Below, one piece after another: positions 36,297 through 46,604 of a DNA stretch of 64,000 bases. Origin of the DNA: Paragorgia papillata. Its lineage: Eukaryota; Cnidaria; Anthozoa; Scleralcyonacea; Coralliidae. The stretch lies in assembly GCA_035771165.1 (NCBI GenBank), contig JAWNZC010000263.1, positions 1 through 64,000 of the forward strand, in the 5' to 3' direction. Position numbers and translations under genes: made by a program. Each line of letters begins with the position of its first letter. Positions within the stretch are counted from its first letter, which is position 1. Below the pieces are notes generated by a model. The model did not search any database and was not told the DNA's origin. It worked only from the letters and a program-made list of their open reading frames with translations.

Positions 36297-36322
36297 CCCT
36301 CGTATATATACATATAATATAT

Positions 36323-36390
<68 letters not shown>
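36297..36390. repeat. (TA)n microsatellite
   Basis: About 90 bp of nearly pure TA dinucleotides with interruptions, just before the first Penelope-like element. The 35,951-36,296 spacer has only short GAAGTCTTAAAA-type duplications near 36,080-36,135 and no gene. Confidence 0.9.
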
Positions 36391-36392
<2 letters not shown>

Positions 36393-36425
36393 CAAAGTAT
36401 GAAGTATAGTTTTACCTTAAAGTCT

Positions 36426-36466
36426 TTGCTACCAGAGGTTTCACCCTAAACGGGATCATCAGGCGA
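36426..36466 (-). ncRNA. Hammerhead ribozyme motif, Penelope-like element 1
   Basis: Reading the minus strand: stem I strand TCGC, core CTGATGA, stem II CCC/GGG, GAAA, a 3-bp stem III with loop TCT, cleavage triplet GTA, then GCAA. The last position differs from the plus-strand copy (GCGA), which weakens stem I. Such minimal hammerheads are known in the terminal repeats of Penelope-like elements, where they process the transcript. Confidence 0.6.
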
Positions 36467-37226
36467 CTGAAAAATATCGGTTAGTCGGCTGCTTAAATGC
36501 GTTGGTTGGCGCGTGGGTGTGGGCGTCGAAACGTCCGGCGCATTCCTTTGGAGCGTGTGTGTGCGCGTCGAAACGTTGCGCGCATTCCTTTGATTGTTTA
36601 GGTTGTTGATCCGAAATCTGTTTTTGTGCCGACAGGTCGAAACTATTTCTGATCTTTTGTTTAGTAAAAATTGTTTGTCTGCCTTCATGATGAAAAGTTT
36701 TTCGTCCAAACATAAATTGCATCTTTTTGATCCTCCCGTGTAATAAATTGAGTGTTTTAGTATAGACCAGGTTATGTCGAAACTTTGTTTTTTTTCTTTT
36801 AGATTCCACATGTATTTCGAAAGTTCCGTCTCGTTTGAATACTTTTTTATTCTGGAAAGATTTAGTATGGTTACGATATCGCTCTTTAAATGTACTTGCT
36901 GTCATGCCAATGTATTGCTTAGTGATGTTCGTGTTGCTTATGGAAATAGATGCCTTGTATACTATGTTGTTTGTCATGCATTGCCCACGTAGGGGGCAAT
37001 TGTCCTTAATCCTGCAATTGCAACTGCTTGTAACTATGCTTAGTGGCTTGCTTTTCCTGATTGTGCGTGAATTATGTTTCGTGATAATAGACTTGACGTT
37101 GTTCATGCAACTATAGCTAATCTTGACTGTGTTTCTGTTAAAAAGTTTGTGAAGCTTGTGTCCTTGTGGAAAGTGCTTGTCAATAAGGCTAAGAAAGTTG
37201 CGTCCTATGTTGCTTGCTGCTATCAC
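36459..37226 (-). pseudogene. Penelope-like GIY-YIG endonuclease region
   Basis: A 255-codon frame, beginning within gypsy-derived sequence and then reading element protein from SNIGRNFLSLIDKHFP. A Cys cluster (CNCRIKDNCPLRGQC) is followed by IVYKASIS and KQYIGMTASTFKERYRNH, the GIY-YIG nuclease core with its downstream Arg. After that come basic segments and a Cys pair. This is the C-terminal nicking endonuclease of Penelope-like elements, which cuts the target DNA to prime reverse transcription. The N-terminal reverse transcriptase lies beyond the gypsy insertion at 39,658-40,600. Confidence 0.8.
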
Positions 37227-39418
37227 AGCGGCAAGCAGATGGAACAGAGCGTGTCATCGCTTATGGCAGTCGATCCCTCCAACCACCTGAGAGAAATTAT
37301 TGTGTTACTCGCCTGGAGAAGTTGGCACTTGTCGAGTTCATCCACCACTTCCGGTACTACCTTCTTGGACGTAAGTTTCTGGTTCGAACAGATCATCGAG
37401 CATTACAGTGGCTTATGTCGTTTAAAGAACCTCAAGGCCAGGTGGCAAGGTGGTTAGAGAGGCTCCAGGAGTAGGACTTTGAGATCAAGCATCGACCAGG
37501 AAGACTTCACACCAATGCAGACGCACTATCAAGGAGACCACGACGTCCCCACGGTGAATGCCCCTCCTGCAGTAATACAGAAACCGTGAACATCTTGACC
37601 AAGAGAAAGCAAGTGAAAGAAACGTCGACGGCTGATGTTTGGTGGTCACCTGAAGAAATAGCTGAAGCTCAACATGCTGTCCCTGATATCACCTGTGTTT
37701 TAAAAAGATTGGAAGAAGACAACTCGAAACCTTCACCAAAGGAAATGCGAAGTATGAGTTACTTTTCCAGAGCAATATGGGCGCAGTTTGAGCTCTTGGG
37801 ATTGAAAGACGGCCTCTTGTCCATTTTGCCATATGGCGGAAACAAGCGGTTTACATCCCGATTAATTATTCCCGAGACGCTGATTAAGCCTGCACTAAAG
37901 CAAGTGCACGATGGACTGGAGGGAGGCCATCTGGGACAGTTCAAGACATTGAAGAAAATGCAAGCTCGATTTTGGCGACCTGGTTTGGCTGGTATCTGTC
38001 ATGACTACTGTTCTGCTTGTTTAACTTGTGGAGCATGTAAGTCTCCTGGAAAGAACCCGAGAGCTCCTCTTCAGTCTATCGCCTCTGGGTACCCAATGCA
38101 AAGGCTACATATTGACATCATCAGCCCTCTACCAAGAAGTAAACGTGGGAACAAGTACATCTTAACCGTTCAGTGTTCCTTCACAAAGTGGACAGAGGCC
38201 TATCCTCTTTCAAATCAAAAGGCTACTACGTGTGCAAGAGCCCTAGTGGATAACTGGGTAATGAGGTATGGCGCACCAGACAGCATCCACGCGGATCAAG
38301 GCCGCAACTTTGAATCAGGATTGTTTCGGGAGATGTGCGACTTGCTGCAGATAAAGAAGACCAGAACGACAGCTTATCATCCCTCAGGAAATGGGCAAGT
38401 GGAGAACCTTAACAAGACGGCTAAGAGCCTTTTGAGATCGAGAATAGAAGAGGATCCAGAGACTTGGGACAAGCACCTAGCCGGTTGTATGATGGCGTAT
38501 CGAAGTAGTATTCATGCCTCAACTGGAAACACTCCGTACTCCCTCATGTTTGGTCGCGAAAGTCGACTACCATTGGATGTTATGATCGGCGAATCGCCAC
38601 CAACGTCGTGTAGTTATGGTGAATACGTGACCAACTTGAAGGATCAGGTGATTTCCTCCTTTCGAGATGTAAGAGAACACTTGAATACAGCACAAAGAAG
38701 ACAGAAAGAGCATTTTGACAAGCATGTCAAAGAATCCCTATACCAACCTGATGATCAAGTCTTTCTCTACAACCCACAACTTAAACCTGGCGAAGCTGCC
38801 AAGTTTCACCGCAACTGGAAAGGACCTTACATTGTGATTGAACAAGTTACAGAAGTCACTTATCGAATACGTAAAGTCGGTGATTCACTAACGCGTAATA
38901 AAGTGGTACATCATGACAACTTGAAACTTTATCAGCGAAAAAAAGGAAGTGATCAGACGGTGCAAAAGGGAGCCGAGACTAGCTCAGTGAATGAAAACGC
39001 CGAAGACAATGTTGAAAATATCTAAGATGACCAGTGGGCTGAGATTCCAGACTGTGGCGACCGCGAGAACTCCAGGGAGAACGATGATGTCGAAGATCAA
39101 CCTTTCCAACCCCCAACGCCAAGCCAACATGAGATTACTTTTGTCCCAGACGAATGTGTCAGAGGAGTGGTAATACAACCATCCCCTCACCAGAGTTCAG
39201 CAACTACCACGGAAGTGCCAGCTCATCTGGAAGTGTCAGCTCATCCGGAGGTGTCTCACGAAGGAAGACCAAAACTTATCAGAAACGTTCCAGATCGTTA
39301 TGGGGATTGGGTGGTCAACTCATTGGGTTTCTCAGGCCACAAGGCAAAAGAAATTGTTCTTGCCAAGGCTAGACAATTTAAAGACAGACTTTATTCTATT
39401 CTTAAGATGGAACGATGA
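37214..39418 (+). pseudogene. Gypsy RNase H - integrase polyprotein remnant
   Basis: The frame begins in RNase H (VIAYGSRSL, then a VRTDHRAL segment with the catalytic Asp), is broken by an in-frame TAG at 37,472-37,474, and passes DADALSR-type residues before the integrase. The integrase (37,586-39,025) shows an HHCC zinc region (HDGLEGGHLG, then CLTCGACK), DIISPLP for the first Asp, a HADQGRNF segment for the second and GNGQVENLN for the Glu. A C-terminal basic domain includes KFHRNWKGPY and VVHHDNLK. An in-frame TAA at 39,023-39,025 interrupts a tail that continues in the same frame to 39,418. Plain stops rather than many frameshifts suggest a moderately young copy. Confidence 0.85.
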
Positions 39419-39492
39419 AATAGAACTTTACTTTTGGTTTCATGTTTTATAACCCTAGCTAAACAAGCAAAACCAAAAAACAAAGGAGAGGG

Positions 39493-39657
39493 TGGTGCAG
39501 GCACGTGAGTTGACTAATTAACTATTACCTATTAACTAGACTGGTTCATGATGTAATAGGACCCTTGACATAGATAGATAAGCGTCCTTGGTCTGAGTTG
39601 TTGTTATAAAGACAAGATTAAAACTAAAAGTGACTTCACAGAGTCTGAAGTATTACA
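39493..39657 (+). repeat. Gypsy 3' LTR
   Basis: Runs from TGGTGCAGGCACG to TCTGAAGTATTACA (TG...CA), directly after the polypurine tract. It contains a TATAAAG box at about 39,605. The facing sequence TTTGTTTTAAAATTTT is Penelope-like element 1. Confidence 0.75.
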
Positions 39658-40600
39658 TTTGTTTTAAAATTTTTGTTAAATGGAGGGTTAAACCAGATGA
39701 TATTGCGGTGTCTATTTCTGCGTGTTTGCTGTGGTGCTTCTTGTGTGTAGTTTAGCTCATGGTTGAAATTGCTGTGCCTTAATGCATTTTGGTAAACTGG
39801 TGCGGTTTCATGGAATGTCCGTTCGTCAGACGAGAGGAGGGAAATGCGCTTGTTGATTGATGTAGGTAGCTGTCTTAAAATGCTTGGTGGGTGGTTTGAT
39901 CGCTTGTTTATGTACAATGGATCGTCATTGGGCTTTCGAATTTTCCATTGCTTAGGTCGAAAGTAACGTCTAAAAAGTTTACTGAAATTAAATTTGCTTC
40001 TGGCGTGATTTTTAAGCTAAACTGTTCGAAACTTTTGTGAAGATCTTTTCTTGTTTTGTCTGCCAATCGTGCGGTCTTATTTTTTAGTACTGCCAATCCG
40101 TCGTCTCTATATAGGCCAATATTTTGGTTGCCAAACTTTTTCCCTAGGTCGTTTAGAACGAAAAGGCCTACTAGTTCGCATACTTCAACGCCGTCATAGC
40201 TACCCATGGTAACATCAAATAAACTGTTGCTGTCTTTTTTTATCCACGGTTTTTTGTTGTTGAAAAGGAGCGATTTTCCAGCGTGTTTTACTATTGAAAT
40301 GTCACTTTCGGTAATGATAGCCAAATTTCTGGCCCAAGATAATGCTTGGTCCAGAAGGTCTTCAGAAATTGAAGGGTAGAAATTAACAATGCCAAACGAA
40401 ATGAAGGTATGTCTGCTTTTCTCTTCAATGTTGCCAAACCATTCGATTACTTCTTGTGTGTTTCTTCATTGATTTACGTTCAAAATGTTCCTTAACTTAG
40501 AGTTGATTTTATCAAGAATTACTTTGCTGAGCTTTCCGGACTCACTTTTAGCAGGATTAATTAATCGGCATGTTGGGTTGTTTTCGAAATTATCCTTATG
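39658..40600 (-). pseudogene. Penelope-like reverse transcriptase region, element 1
   Basis: Minus-strand frames 40,324-39,908 and 39,917-39,636, plus an upstream part to about 40,570, carry the reverse transcriptase. Motifs include SESGKLSKVILDKINS, HTFISF with NFYPSISEDLLD, KKDSNSLFDVTMGSYDG and GLYRDDGLAVL. The catalytic box here is YRDD, whereas the second element in this window has YGDD. Frameshifts at about 40,480 and 39,912 break the frame. The protein ends in the linker preceding the endonuclease, exactly where the gypsy LTR is inserted. Confidence 0.8.
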
Positions 40601-40604
40601 ATCT

Positions 40605-40976
40605 TTGAGTGAAGTTTCGAAATACATTTGGAATCTAAAAAAAACCCCAAAGTTTCGACATAAACTGGTCTATACTAAAACACTCAATTTCTTACACGGG
40701 AGGATCAAAAAGATGCAATTTATGTTTGGACGAAAAACTTTTCATCATGAAGGCAGAGAAACAATTTTTACTAAACAAAAGATCAGAAATATTTTCGACC
40801 TGTTGGCACAAAAACAGATTTCGGATCAACAACCTAAACAATCAAAGGAATGCGCGCAACGTTTCGACGCCCACACCCACGCTCCAAAGGAATGCGCCGG
40901 ACGTTTCGACGCCCACACCCACGCCCCAACCAACGCATTTAAGCAGCCCACTAACCGATATTTTTCAGTCGCCTGA
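40605..40976 (+). pseudogene. Inverted copy of the Penelope-like C-terminus
   Basis: This plus-strand frame is nearly identical to the end of the minus-strand frame at 36,459-36,800 (shared HGRIKKMQFMFGRKTFHHEG and NAFKQPTNRYFSVA). It is fused head-to-head to the reverse transcriptase part of the same element. It contains a local duplication of the FDAHTHAPKECA/FDAHTHAPTNA segment, as does the minus-strand copy. Confidence 0.85.
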
Positions 40977-41009
40977 TGATCCCGTTTAGGGTGAAACCTC
41001 TGGTAGCGA
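40969..41009 (+). ncRNA. Hammerhead ribozyme motif, inverted Penelope end
   Basis: Stem I TCGC (40,969-40,972), CTGATGA (40,973-40,979), stem II CCC-GTTTA-GGG, GAAA, stem III CC-TCT-GG, cleavage triplet GTA, then GCGA (41,006-41,009) closing stem I with four pairs. All invariant core bases are present. Stem II has one U-U mismatch at its base. It is followed by terminal sequence also found near 63,885-63,950 in the second element (GGTATTGAGCACT). Confidence 0.7.
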
Positions 41010-41123
41010 AGACTTTAAGGTAACTATACTTCATGCTTTGTATTTTGCTCTATCTATATATGGTATTGAGCACTCTCTAACATTTCGTGAACCAAAACTG
41101 ACTTATATAATATATATATATAT

Positions 41124-41311
41124 TATCGCGAACGCTAGCCTCCAAAGCAGTATCCGCAATAAAATCACACGTATAGTAAAATAAAGTATTTAATCTCAAC
41201 AATATCACAATTGCAACCCTCTCTCTTTCACAAGGTTTTTCTCACAACAACACTCCCTTCTCGTTCTTGACAAGTGACATGTCACGCCATCTCCTTATTA
41301 GTCCTCCGACA
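41124..41311 (-). repeat. BEL/Pao 3' LTR
   Basis: On the minus strand it starts TGTCGGAGGACTAATAAGG and ends GTTCGCGATA. It is 188 bp and nearly identical to 57,067-57,260, with a few substitutions and a 6-bp indel near its start. The left flank is a TA repeat. Confidence 0.9.
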
Positions 41312-41421
41312 CGCTCATGTAAAGTATGACTGGGACACTATGTCCTAAAGGAGTAAAAATCGACACTATTAATAGTAAGTATCATAGTTGTCTTAGTTTA
41401 GTTCAACTAGTCGCTTCCTTT

Positions 41422-41635
41422 TCAATCAGCTGCAATTGCCGATGCCTCAGCTGCTTGTCGCTTGGGCCGAAATGTTGCAGCTTCTGGATTCAACTCCACT
41501 TTCTCGATAGTAGTGTCACAGCTCAATTCTAACGGATACAGCTGTTGAGGTGCCCTCTCGAGTATTCCCTTGCAGTTTCGCAGTTTCGACTGCTCCATCA
41601 CGACCATTAACTCCACGACTTTCCCTATGGATTAC
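41422..41635 (-). pseudogene. BEL/Pao integrase C-terminal end
   Basis: An open minus-strand stretch reads SIGKVVELMVV and then ILERAPQQLYPLEL, the usual C-terminus of BEL/Pao polyproteins before the 3' LTR. It is cut off at about 41,635 by the inserted sequence, where an in-frame TAA appears. Its partner upstream part is at 53,050-53,266. Confidence 0.75.
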
Positions 41636-41826
41636 ACACGACTTTCCCTTCTTTTTTCATCTATTGACAGTATTGCAGAAGCTACATGTACTCCCAAAAG
41701 AGGGACAGCATTCCAAATAACGGTAAACACCTCTACAACCAGAAAGAGCAGCCCAACAAGCCTTGATAATAAAGGTGATATAAATTTGCCTAGGCGAAGT
41801 GCGCACAGAAGGCAACTGGAGACATT

Positions 41827-43088
41827 TTGGCTTCAGCTGAAATTAATGGAGGCTCTATTGAAAACAGAAAGCCTGCATTGGATGGCATGTTTGCCACAAT
41901 TTTAAAATATGGTCATGCAGATGATGTTGCCCAATACATAAGCACACCTGGAAAAATGAAGAAGAGTTATGTTAGACTTGTTAAAGATCAAGCTAGAGAA
42001 TATGAGTCTAGTGAAGATAATTTTATTCAATCGCTCTCTTTACTTTATGCAGGAGGGATCATTAGTAAGATTAAATATGAGCAGGTTAGCTCAACTCTTG
42101 TCATGAAAAACACTGGCAAGAAAACAAAGCAGGGTAATATATCTAAAGAAAGAATTAAATTTGGATTAGGTGTGCCTATTCCCAAACCACTTGCCTATAA
42201 TACTCTAATGAATAGAATCCAGCAACTTGACATAGGTAAGGTATGTAGTCTCAGTGAAACCATTTGTATTGACCTCCCTGAAGATGAGAAAGTTAATGGT
42301 GTCTTTAGAGATTTAGAAGAACTATTCCTTGCTCTAAGTAAGTTTTACATTGAAACTGATTCTTTTAGGAATGAAAAAAGAGGGAAGGTTCATTTAAGGT
42401 AGCCATCGGTGGAGATGGTGCACCTTTTGGTAAGTGGGATGAGTCAATGTCATGGTTAGTGAGTTTTCTTAATGTTGGCTCAAGGGTTGCTAGTCCTAAT
42501 GATAATTTTTTATTGTTTGGGGCTAATTGTAAAGAGGATCATAAAGTGGTTGAGTTGTTTACAAAGCAGCTCTTGAATGATATGGAGAGAATTGAGAGTA
42601 AGAGATATAGTGTACTTGCTGTTGAAATTACCTTTTCATTTGAGCTTCTACCTTCTGACATGAAATTCACTGCATTTCTTAATGGTGAGCTCAACAATGC
42701 TGCAACATACTTTTCTAGCTTTGCTAATGTCTGTCAATCTGACTGTTCTTTACTCGATAAGGAATTTGGGACATCTCCAAGTTGTAAGTGGAAACCATGG
42801 AGATATGAAGACAGACTTAAAGTTGCTAAGCAGGTAGCTGAATTTAAAAAGGGGCTGTCTAGCAAGGTAACTGCTAAGACAAACAGGAGTAAAGTAACCA
42901 TGTTCATAGCTGGTAAACATTCAAGGCAGGAATTTACACCGCGCATTGGTAAATATTGTGACAAAGCTGTACTTGAACCTTTGCATTTGAAAAACAATGC
43001 AGTTCAGCATTTACATGCTTTACTTCTTAGGGTTGTTGTTTCTATCAGTTCCTTGCCTGCAAATCTTAGCACAATTTCAGATTTGCCT
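41827..43088 (+). pseudogene. Unnamed DDE-like protein, 5' part (split by a Mutator-like element)
   Basis: The first frame (41,827-42,402) is a helical region with no recognised motif. After a single frameshift at about 42,390 the protein continues through VAIGGDGAPFG, FLLFGANC, ITFSFELLPSDMK and NAATYFSSFANV, and then a KYCDKAVLEPLHLKNNAVQ segment. It is interrupted at 43,088 within SDLP by the terminal repeat of the Mutator-like element and resumes at 51,316. I recall similar multicopy uncharacterised proteins in cnidarians. Conserved Asp residues in GGDGAP and CDKAV, with a Glu in GREAKH in the other half, suggest an RNase H-fold transposase, but that is inference. Confidence 0.6.
43080..43088 (+). 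repeat. 9-bp target duplication, left
   Basis: GATTTGCCT directly before the left terminal inverted repeat. It is identical to 51,307-51,315. Confidence 0.9.
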
Positions 43089-43130
43089 GGGTCATACTAA
43101 TTAGCGACAAAAGCCGACAAAAACCGACAA
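43089..43130 (+). repeat. MULE left terminal inverted repeat
   Basis: About 40 bp, made of a GGTCATACTAATTA head and two CCGACAAAA-type units. It is the complement of the right end. Confidence 0.92.
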
Positions 43131-43817
43131 AAAGAAAAACAAATACGGACAAAAGAAAAACAACGTGCAAATAACTAAGTGTCTATTCTGTCTATGGCTA
43201 TTAAACACGTTGATATGAACTTATTTTTATGTTGTTTCAACATCTCTTGATGTATGTGCATATATAAATATTCAAGGAATGAGGTTGAGCATGACAAGCA
43301 AGGGAACTGAGAGCATCCTATTAATCTTATGAGGTAATATATATTATGATGTACTTAAAAAATATTTTAGAGCTGTGCAAATTAATATGAAGAGAGCAAG
43401 GGAACTGTTTATATGAAGGAAACTGTATTTTACAGCAAACTTTATGGCAACTTTGTAGAGCTGTATAATTTATTTACACGTCTGCCAACTACAGTACTAG
43501 GCAAAACTAATAATATAAACTCGATTTGATCATTTATCAATATGTTTAATTAAGAGTAAAAAGTTTGAAGTTTTTGTTTTTATTGCCCGCAAAGAATTGT
43601 AGGTAGATTGACAAGTCGCCATCTTTTTCGGTACCGATTATAAAAAATTATTTATATATTGAACATTGGAGAAAAATGACAAATTTTTTAAAACATGTTT
43701 TGGCAAACTCACTTATATATAAACTGTAATTAGGTAGTTCATTATTATTAGCTACAACGATCATATGGTAATACATTATATATATTATAATTTATTATAA
43801 TTACATGTATGTATTTT

Positions 43818-46266
43818 TTAAACTAGCTGTTCTTTCATGTGAAGTTTTGCTTTTTTCTTCTGTGTTCTGGTTTTCGCAGTACGAACCCGCTTGCGTTGCC
43901 CAGGCTTTCGGGCAACAGAAGGCGTCGAGGGTATTTCTAGCCTACCATCAGTTGATGCAACTGTTTTTCTTTTTTGTGCAGTTTTTACCGACAAAAACTT
44001 TTCAAAATGTTTAGTTTTCTCATCTTCGCTCTTCTGACACCATACTGCATTTCGCAAGACCAAATGTCTTAATTTTGGTACCAGTTCAAAGTTTCCCTGA
44101 CCATGGAGGGCACGTCTGATGTCAGGATATTGGAGCTTCACAATTGAATGCATCTTCTCAATCAAGTCAGGTAGTTTGAGAAGTTTCCAAATTGTCGAGA
44201 GCTTTAAAATGTTATTTAATGACTCGCAGTTATTGTTTGTCCAATTTAATGGTATCCATTCTGCTGATATCATTGGTTTGTAAACATGATCACGAATTCG
44301 TGGAACCAGTGAATTTTCAAAATACGACAAAAAGTTTGGGGCAATCTCTAAAAACTTACTGTACAGCGACAGGCATCTCATTTCAAACTCTACAAGATCT
44401 TTTGTGTTTACTAGTCCATCTTTCCCAAAGATCAAAGAGACAACTTTATTCCTTAACTTCTCAGGTGCTCCTACTTTTTGTTGTAGGTGCCGTCGGACAT
44501 TCTCCTCCAAGTGGCGCTGGCAAAGCAGCTGAGTGGCACTTGGAAAACTTTGTTGAATTGCTTTCAAAATAGCTTTTTCTTCGTCGGAACCAATGACGAT
44601 GTCGCAAAGGCTCACCTCTGTGTTAATACTTGCATCCAATTTTGTTCTCAAGTGGGAGAAGAAACGTTGATACGTTGAACAACTTCCATCCCAATGCAGG
44701 AACAAAGGGCCTAACATTATAGGAGGAAATTGAGTGGATCGCCGTAATAAATGAGTGTTCTTAAAAACAGTCAATGTTACAAAACAGGCTCCCAGATTAA
44801 ATGTCCGATCAACACCAAGGATGGACTTATTCCCATGAGCAATGCAGAAGTTCCTCGCATGTTTTAATTGGTCTTCTCTATATAAAATAACCATAGGTGG
44901 TTTGCCTTTCATTTGTACAATTTCCTGAATAAATGGATTGTCATTCATCATGTTCATAACTGTCTGGACATCATCCGCAGTGTTTTTTCGATTTGTGCCA
45001 CGTATTCTATTCTCTTGTGCCTTTGCTTGCTTAAAGTTCTGTACTTGCCTCAAATTTCGCGGAGCTTCCATAGAGTTTTCTAATACCATCTCACAATATA
45101 CATTTCTAGGTTGTTCATTTGTAACTTTATCCATGATTTTTGATTTGGTAGATTCGCAAGTCCTTACATACTCACTGCAGCTACCTTGTTTGCTGTTTCC
45201 GTGCATGGAAACAGTGGAAGGAAATGTCCCAAGGTATTCCAGTATCGCTTTTCCTGTGCAGGCAATGTCCATTATGTTGGGAAGTTTCTCAATCCAAGTT
45301 ACCCTTTTCTTATAGTCTGGTTTACGTTTGAGACAGGTATAGAATCGCCTCATTACCATTACTTCTTCATCAAGTGGTTGTGGTTCCAATGGTGCCCATT
45401 CAGCCAGGCGTTTAGTACAATACTGTCCGTTCTTCATTTCAATCACCTTGAATGATTGGCCGACACACAATGGAACACAGTTTTTTTTGTTGAAGATGAT
45501 TTTGACAACCATGCACCACAATCATCTTCAAAATTACTTTGTTTCCCCCACTTCTTTTCCCCTCATTTTCTTCGTTTTTTATCAAAAAGTAAGTGTTCTC
45601 CTTGACACCCATTGGGATTGATGGACTGGTTGCAGAGCCACTTTCTAAAACTTGGCACAGTGATTTAATGTCGAGAAAGCGTCCCGATAATTGTTTATTG
45701 TCTGGACTGCCATCTTTCTTTGAGTCATCTTTGGCAGTCGTTGTGTCTGCCTGGTGTTCTACCGGACTGGTCACAGGTTGATCCATCCCAAGGTCAGAAA
45801 ACAGCAAGCTGCTGTTTGTTGGTGGATTATCTGGGAGGGGTCCGTGGCTGGGAGATGGGGATTGGTTGGATTTTTGGCTGATATAGGAGGTGGATAATGA
45901 ATGGCTGGGAGATGGGGATTGGTTGGATTTTTGGCTGGGAGATGGGGATTGGTTGGATGTCTGACTGATATAGTAAGTTGATAAGGAATGGTCGGATTTT
46001 TGGCTTGTAGGGGAAGATTGGTTGGATTTCTGGCTGGATGATGGTGATTGGTTGGATTTTTGGCTGGGAGATGGGGATTGGTTGGATTTTTGGCTGGGAG
46101 ATGGGGATTGGTTGGATGTCTGACTGATATAGGAAGTTGATAAGGAATGGTCGGATTTTTGGCTTGTAGGGGAAGATTGATTGGATTTCTGGCTGGATGA
46201 TGGTGATTGGTCGGGTTTGTGGCTGGAACGGATAGGACTGAAATGCATACCTGATGTTGAAATTTT
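43818..46266 (-). CDS. MULE transposase, exon 3, with S/P/Q-rich repeat N-terminus
   Basis: The exon starts after an acceptor (TTTTACCTTCTTAG, AG at 46,267-46,268) in phase with exon 2. First comes a repeat region of about 130 residues built from SQKSNQSPSPS-like 11-residue units, then a linker with GRFLDIKSLCQVLESG and NTYFLIKNEENEGK. At about 45,500-45,525 the frame shifts by one, inside a 12-bp inverted repeat. The 567-codon frame that follows is the transposase: GVDRTFNLG at about residue 236 (first Asp), IGSDEEKAI at about 311 (second Asp), a CxxH motif CQRHLEEN at about 334, and TNNNCESLNN at about 429 (candidate Glu). The C-terminus is strongly basic (KKKAKLHMK). It should bind the termini and catalyse nuclear cut-and-paste transposition. 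The frameshift may be real or a sequencing error. Confidence 0.88.
45835..46230 (-). repeat. 33-bp coding tandem repeat (SQKSNQSPSPS type)
   Basis: About a dozen imperfect 33-bp units, visible on the plus strand as GGAGATGGGGATTGGTTGG followed by ATTTTTGGCT variants. All three minus-strand frames are open here; only one continues into the transposase. The encoded low-complexity region links the OTU exon to the transposase. Confidence 0.85.
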
Positions 46267-46604
46267 CTAAGAAGGTAAAAAAATATTGCATTACGACGTA
46301 TGTTTATTTGCGTAACTTCTACTACCAGAGCACTTTGCCGAAGTCCTGGGCAAATTCTACTGGAATTGCAACCAACCAATCAGAATGTAATATTTTCAGC
46401 ATCTTGGTCTTAGTTTACTATAACTAAGTATGACCAACTAAATAATTTTCTCCATGCATAATTTCATAAAACCTTGGTAACTTATTCCTAAGTCCAGTTT
46501 TCATTTTGATACTATTTCCAATACAGTTTTAGCCTTTAGGTTAATAATCCCCCTTAAATTAAATTTTAAAATTTTAAAAATCGCTAGTAAACTAAAGTAC
46601 GCAC

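Larger units (their letters stand above)
37212..39657 (+). mobile_element. Ty3/gypsy retrotransposon, 5'-truncated with one LTR
   Basis: It starts abruptly in the RNase H domain and runs through integrase, a polypurine tract (AAAGGAGAGGG, 39,482-39,492) and a single 165-bp 3' LTR. The 5' LTR, gag, protease and most of the reverse transcriptase are missing. It splits Penelope-like element 1. No target duplication could be identified, as expected if the 5' part was lost by recombination or deletion. Confidence 0.85.
36395..41100 (-). mobile_element. Penelope-like element 1, interrupted and partly inverted
   Basis: The minus-strand pieces 36,400-37,211 (endonuclease end) and 39,658-40,600 (reverse transcriptase) belong to one element, because the protein text breaks in the same short motif on both sides of a gypsy insertion (FNPPFNKNFKTN, then IGRNFLSLI). 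At about 40,605 the element switches strand: 40,605-41,095 is a plus-strand copy of its own 3' end, sharing the endonuclease tail, hammerhead and terminal region with 36,400-36,800. The head-to-head fusion and the insertion show the element is dead. Confidence 0.8.

Noticed and set aside
45771..46379. Two alternative minus-strand frames through the S/P/Q repeat (202 and 154 codons)
   Set aside because: Only the third frame continues in phase from the OTU exon and towards the transposase.
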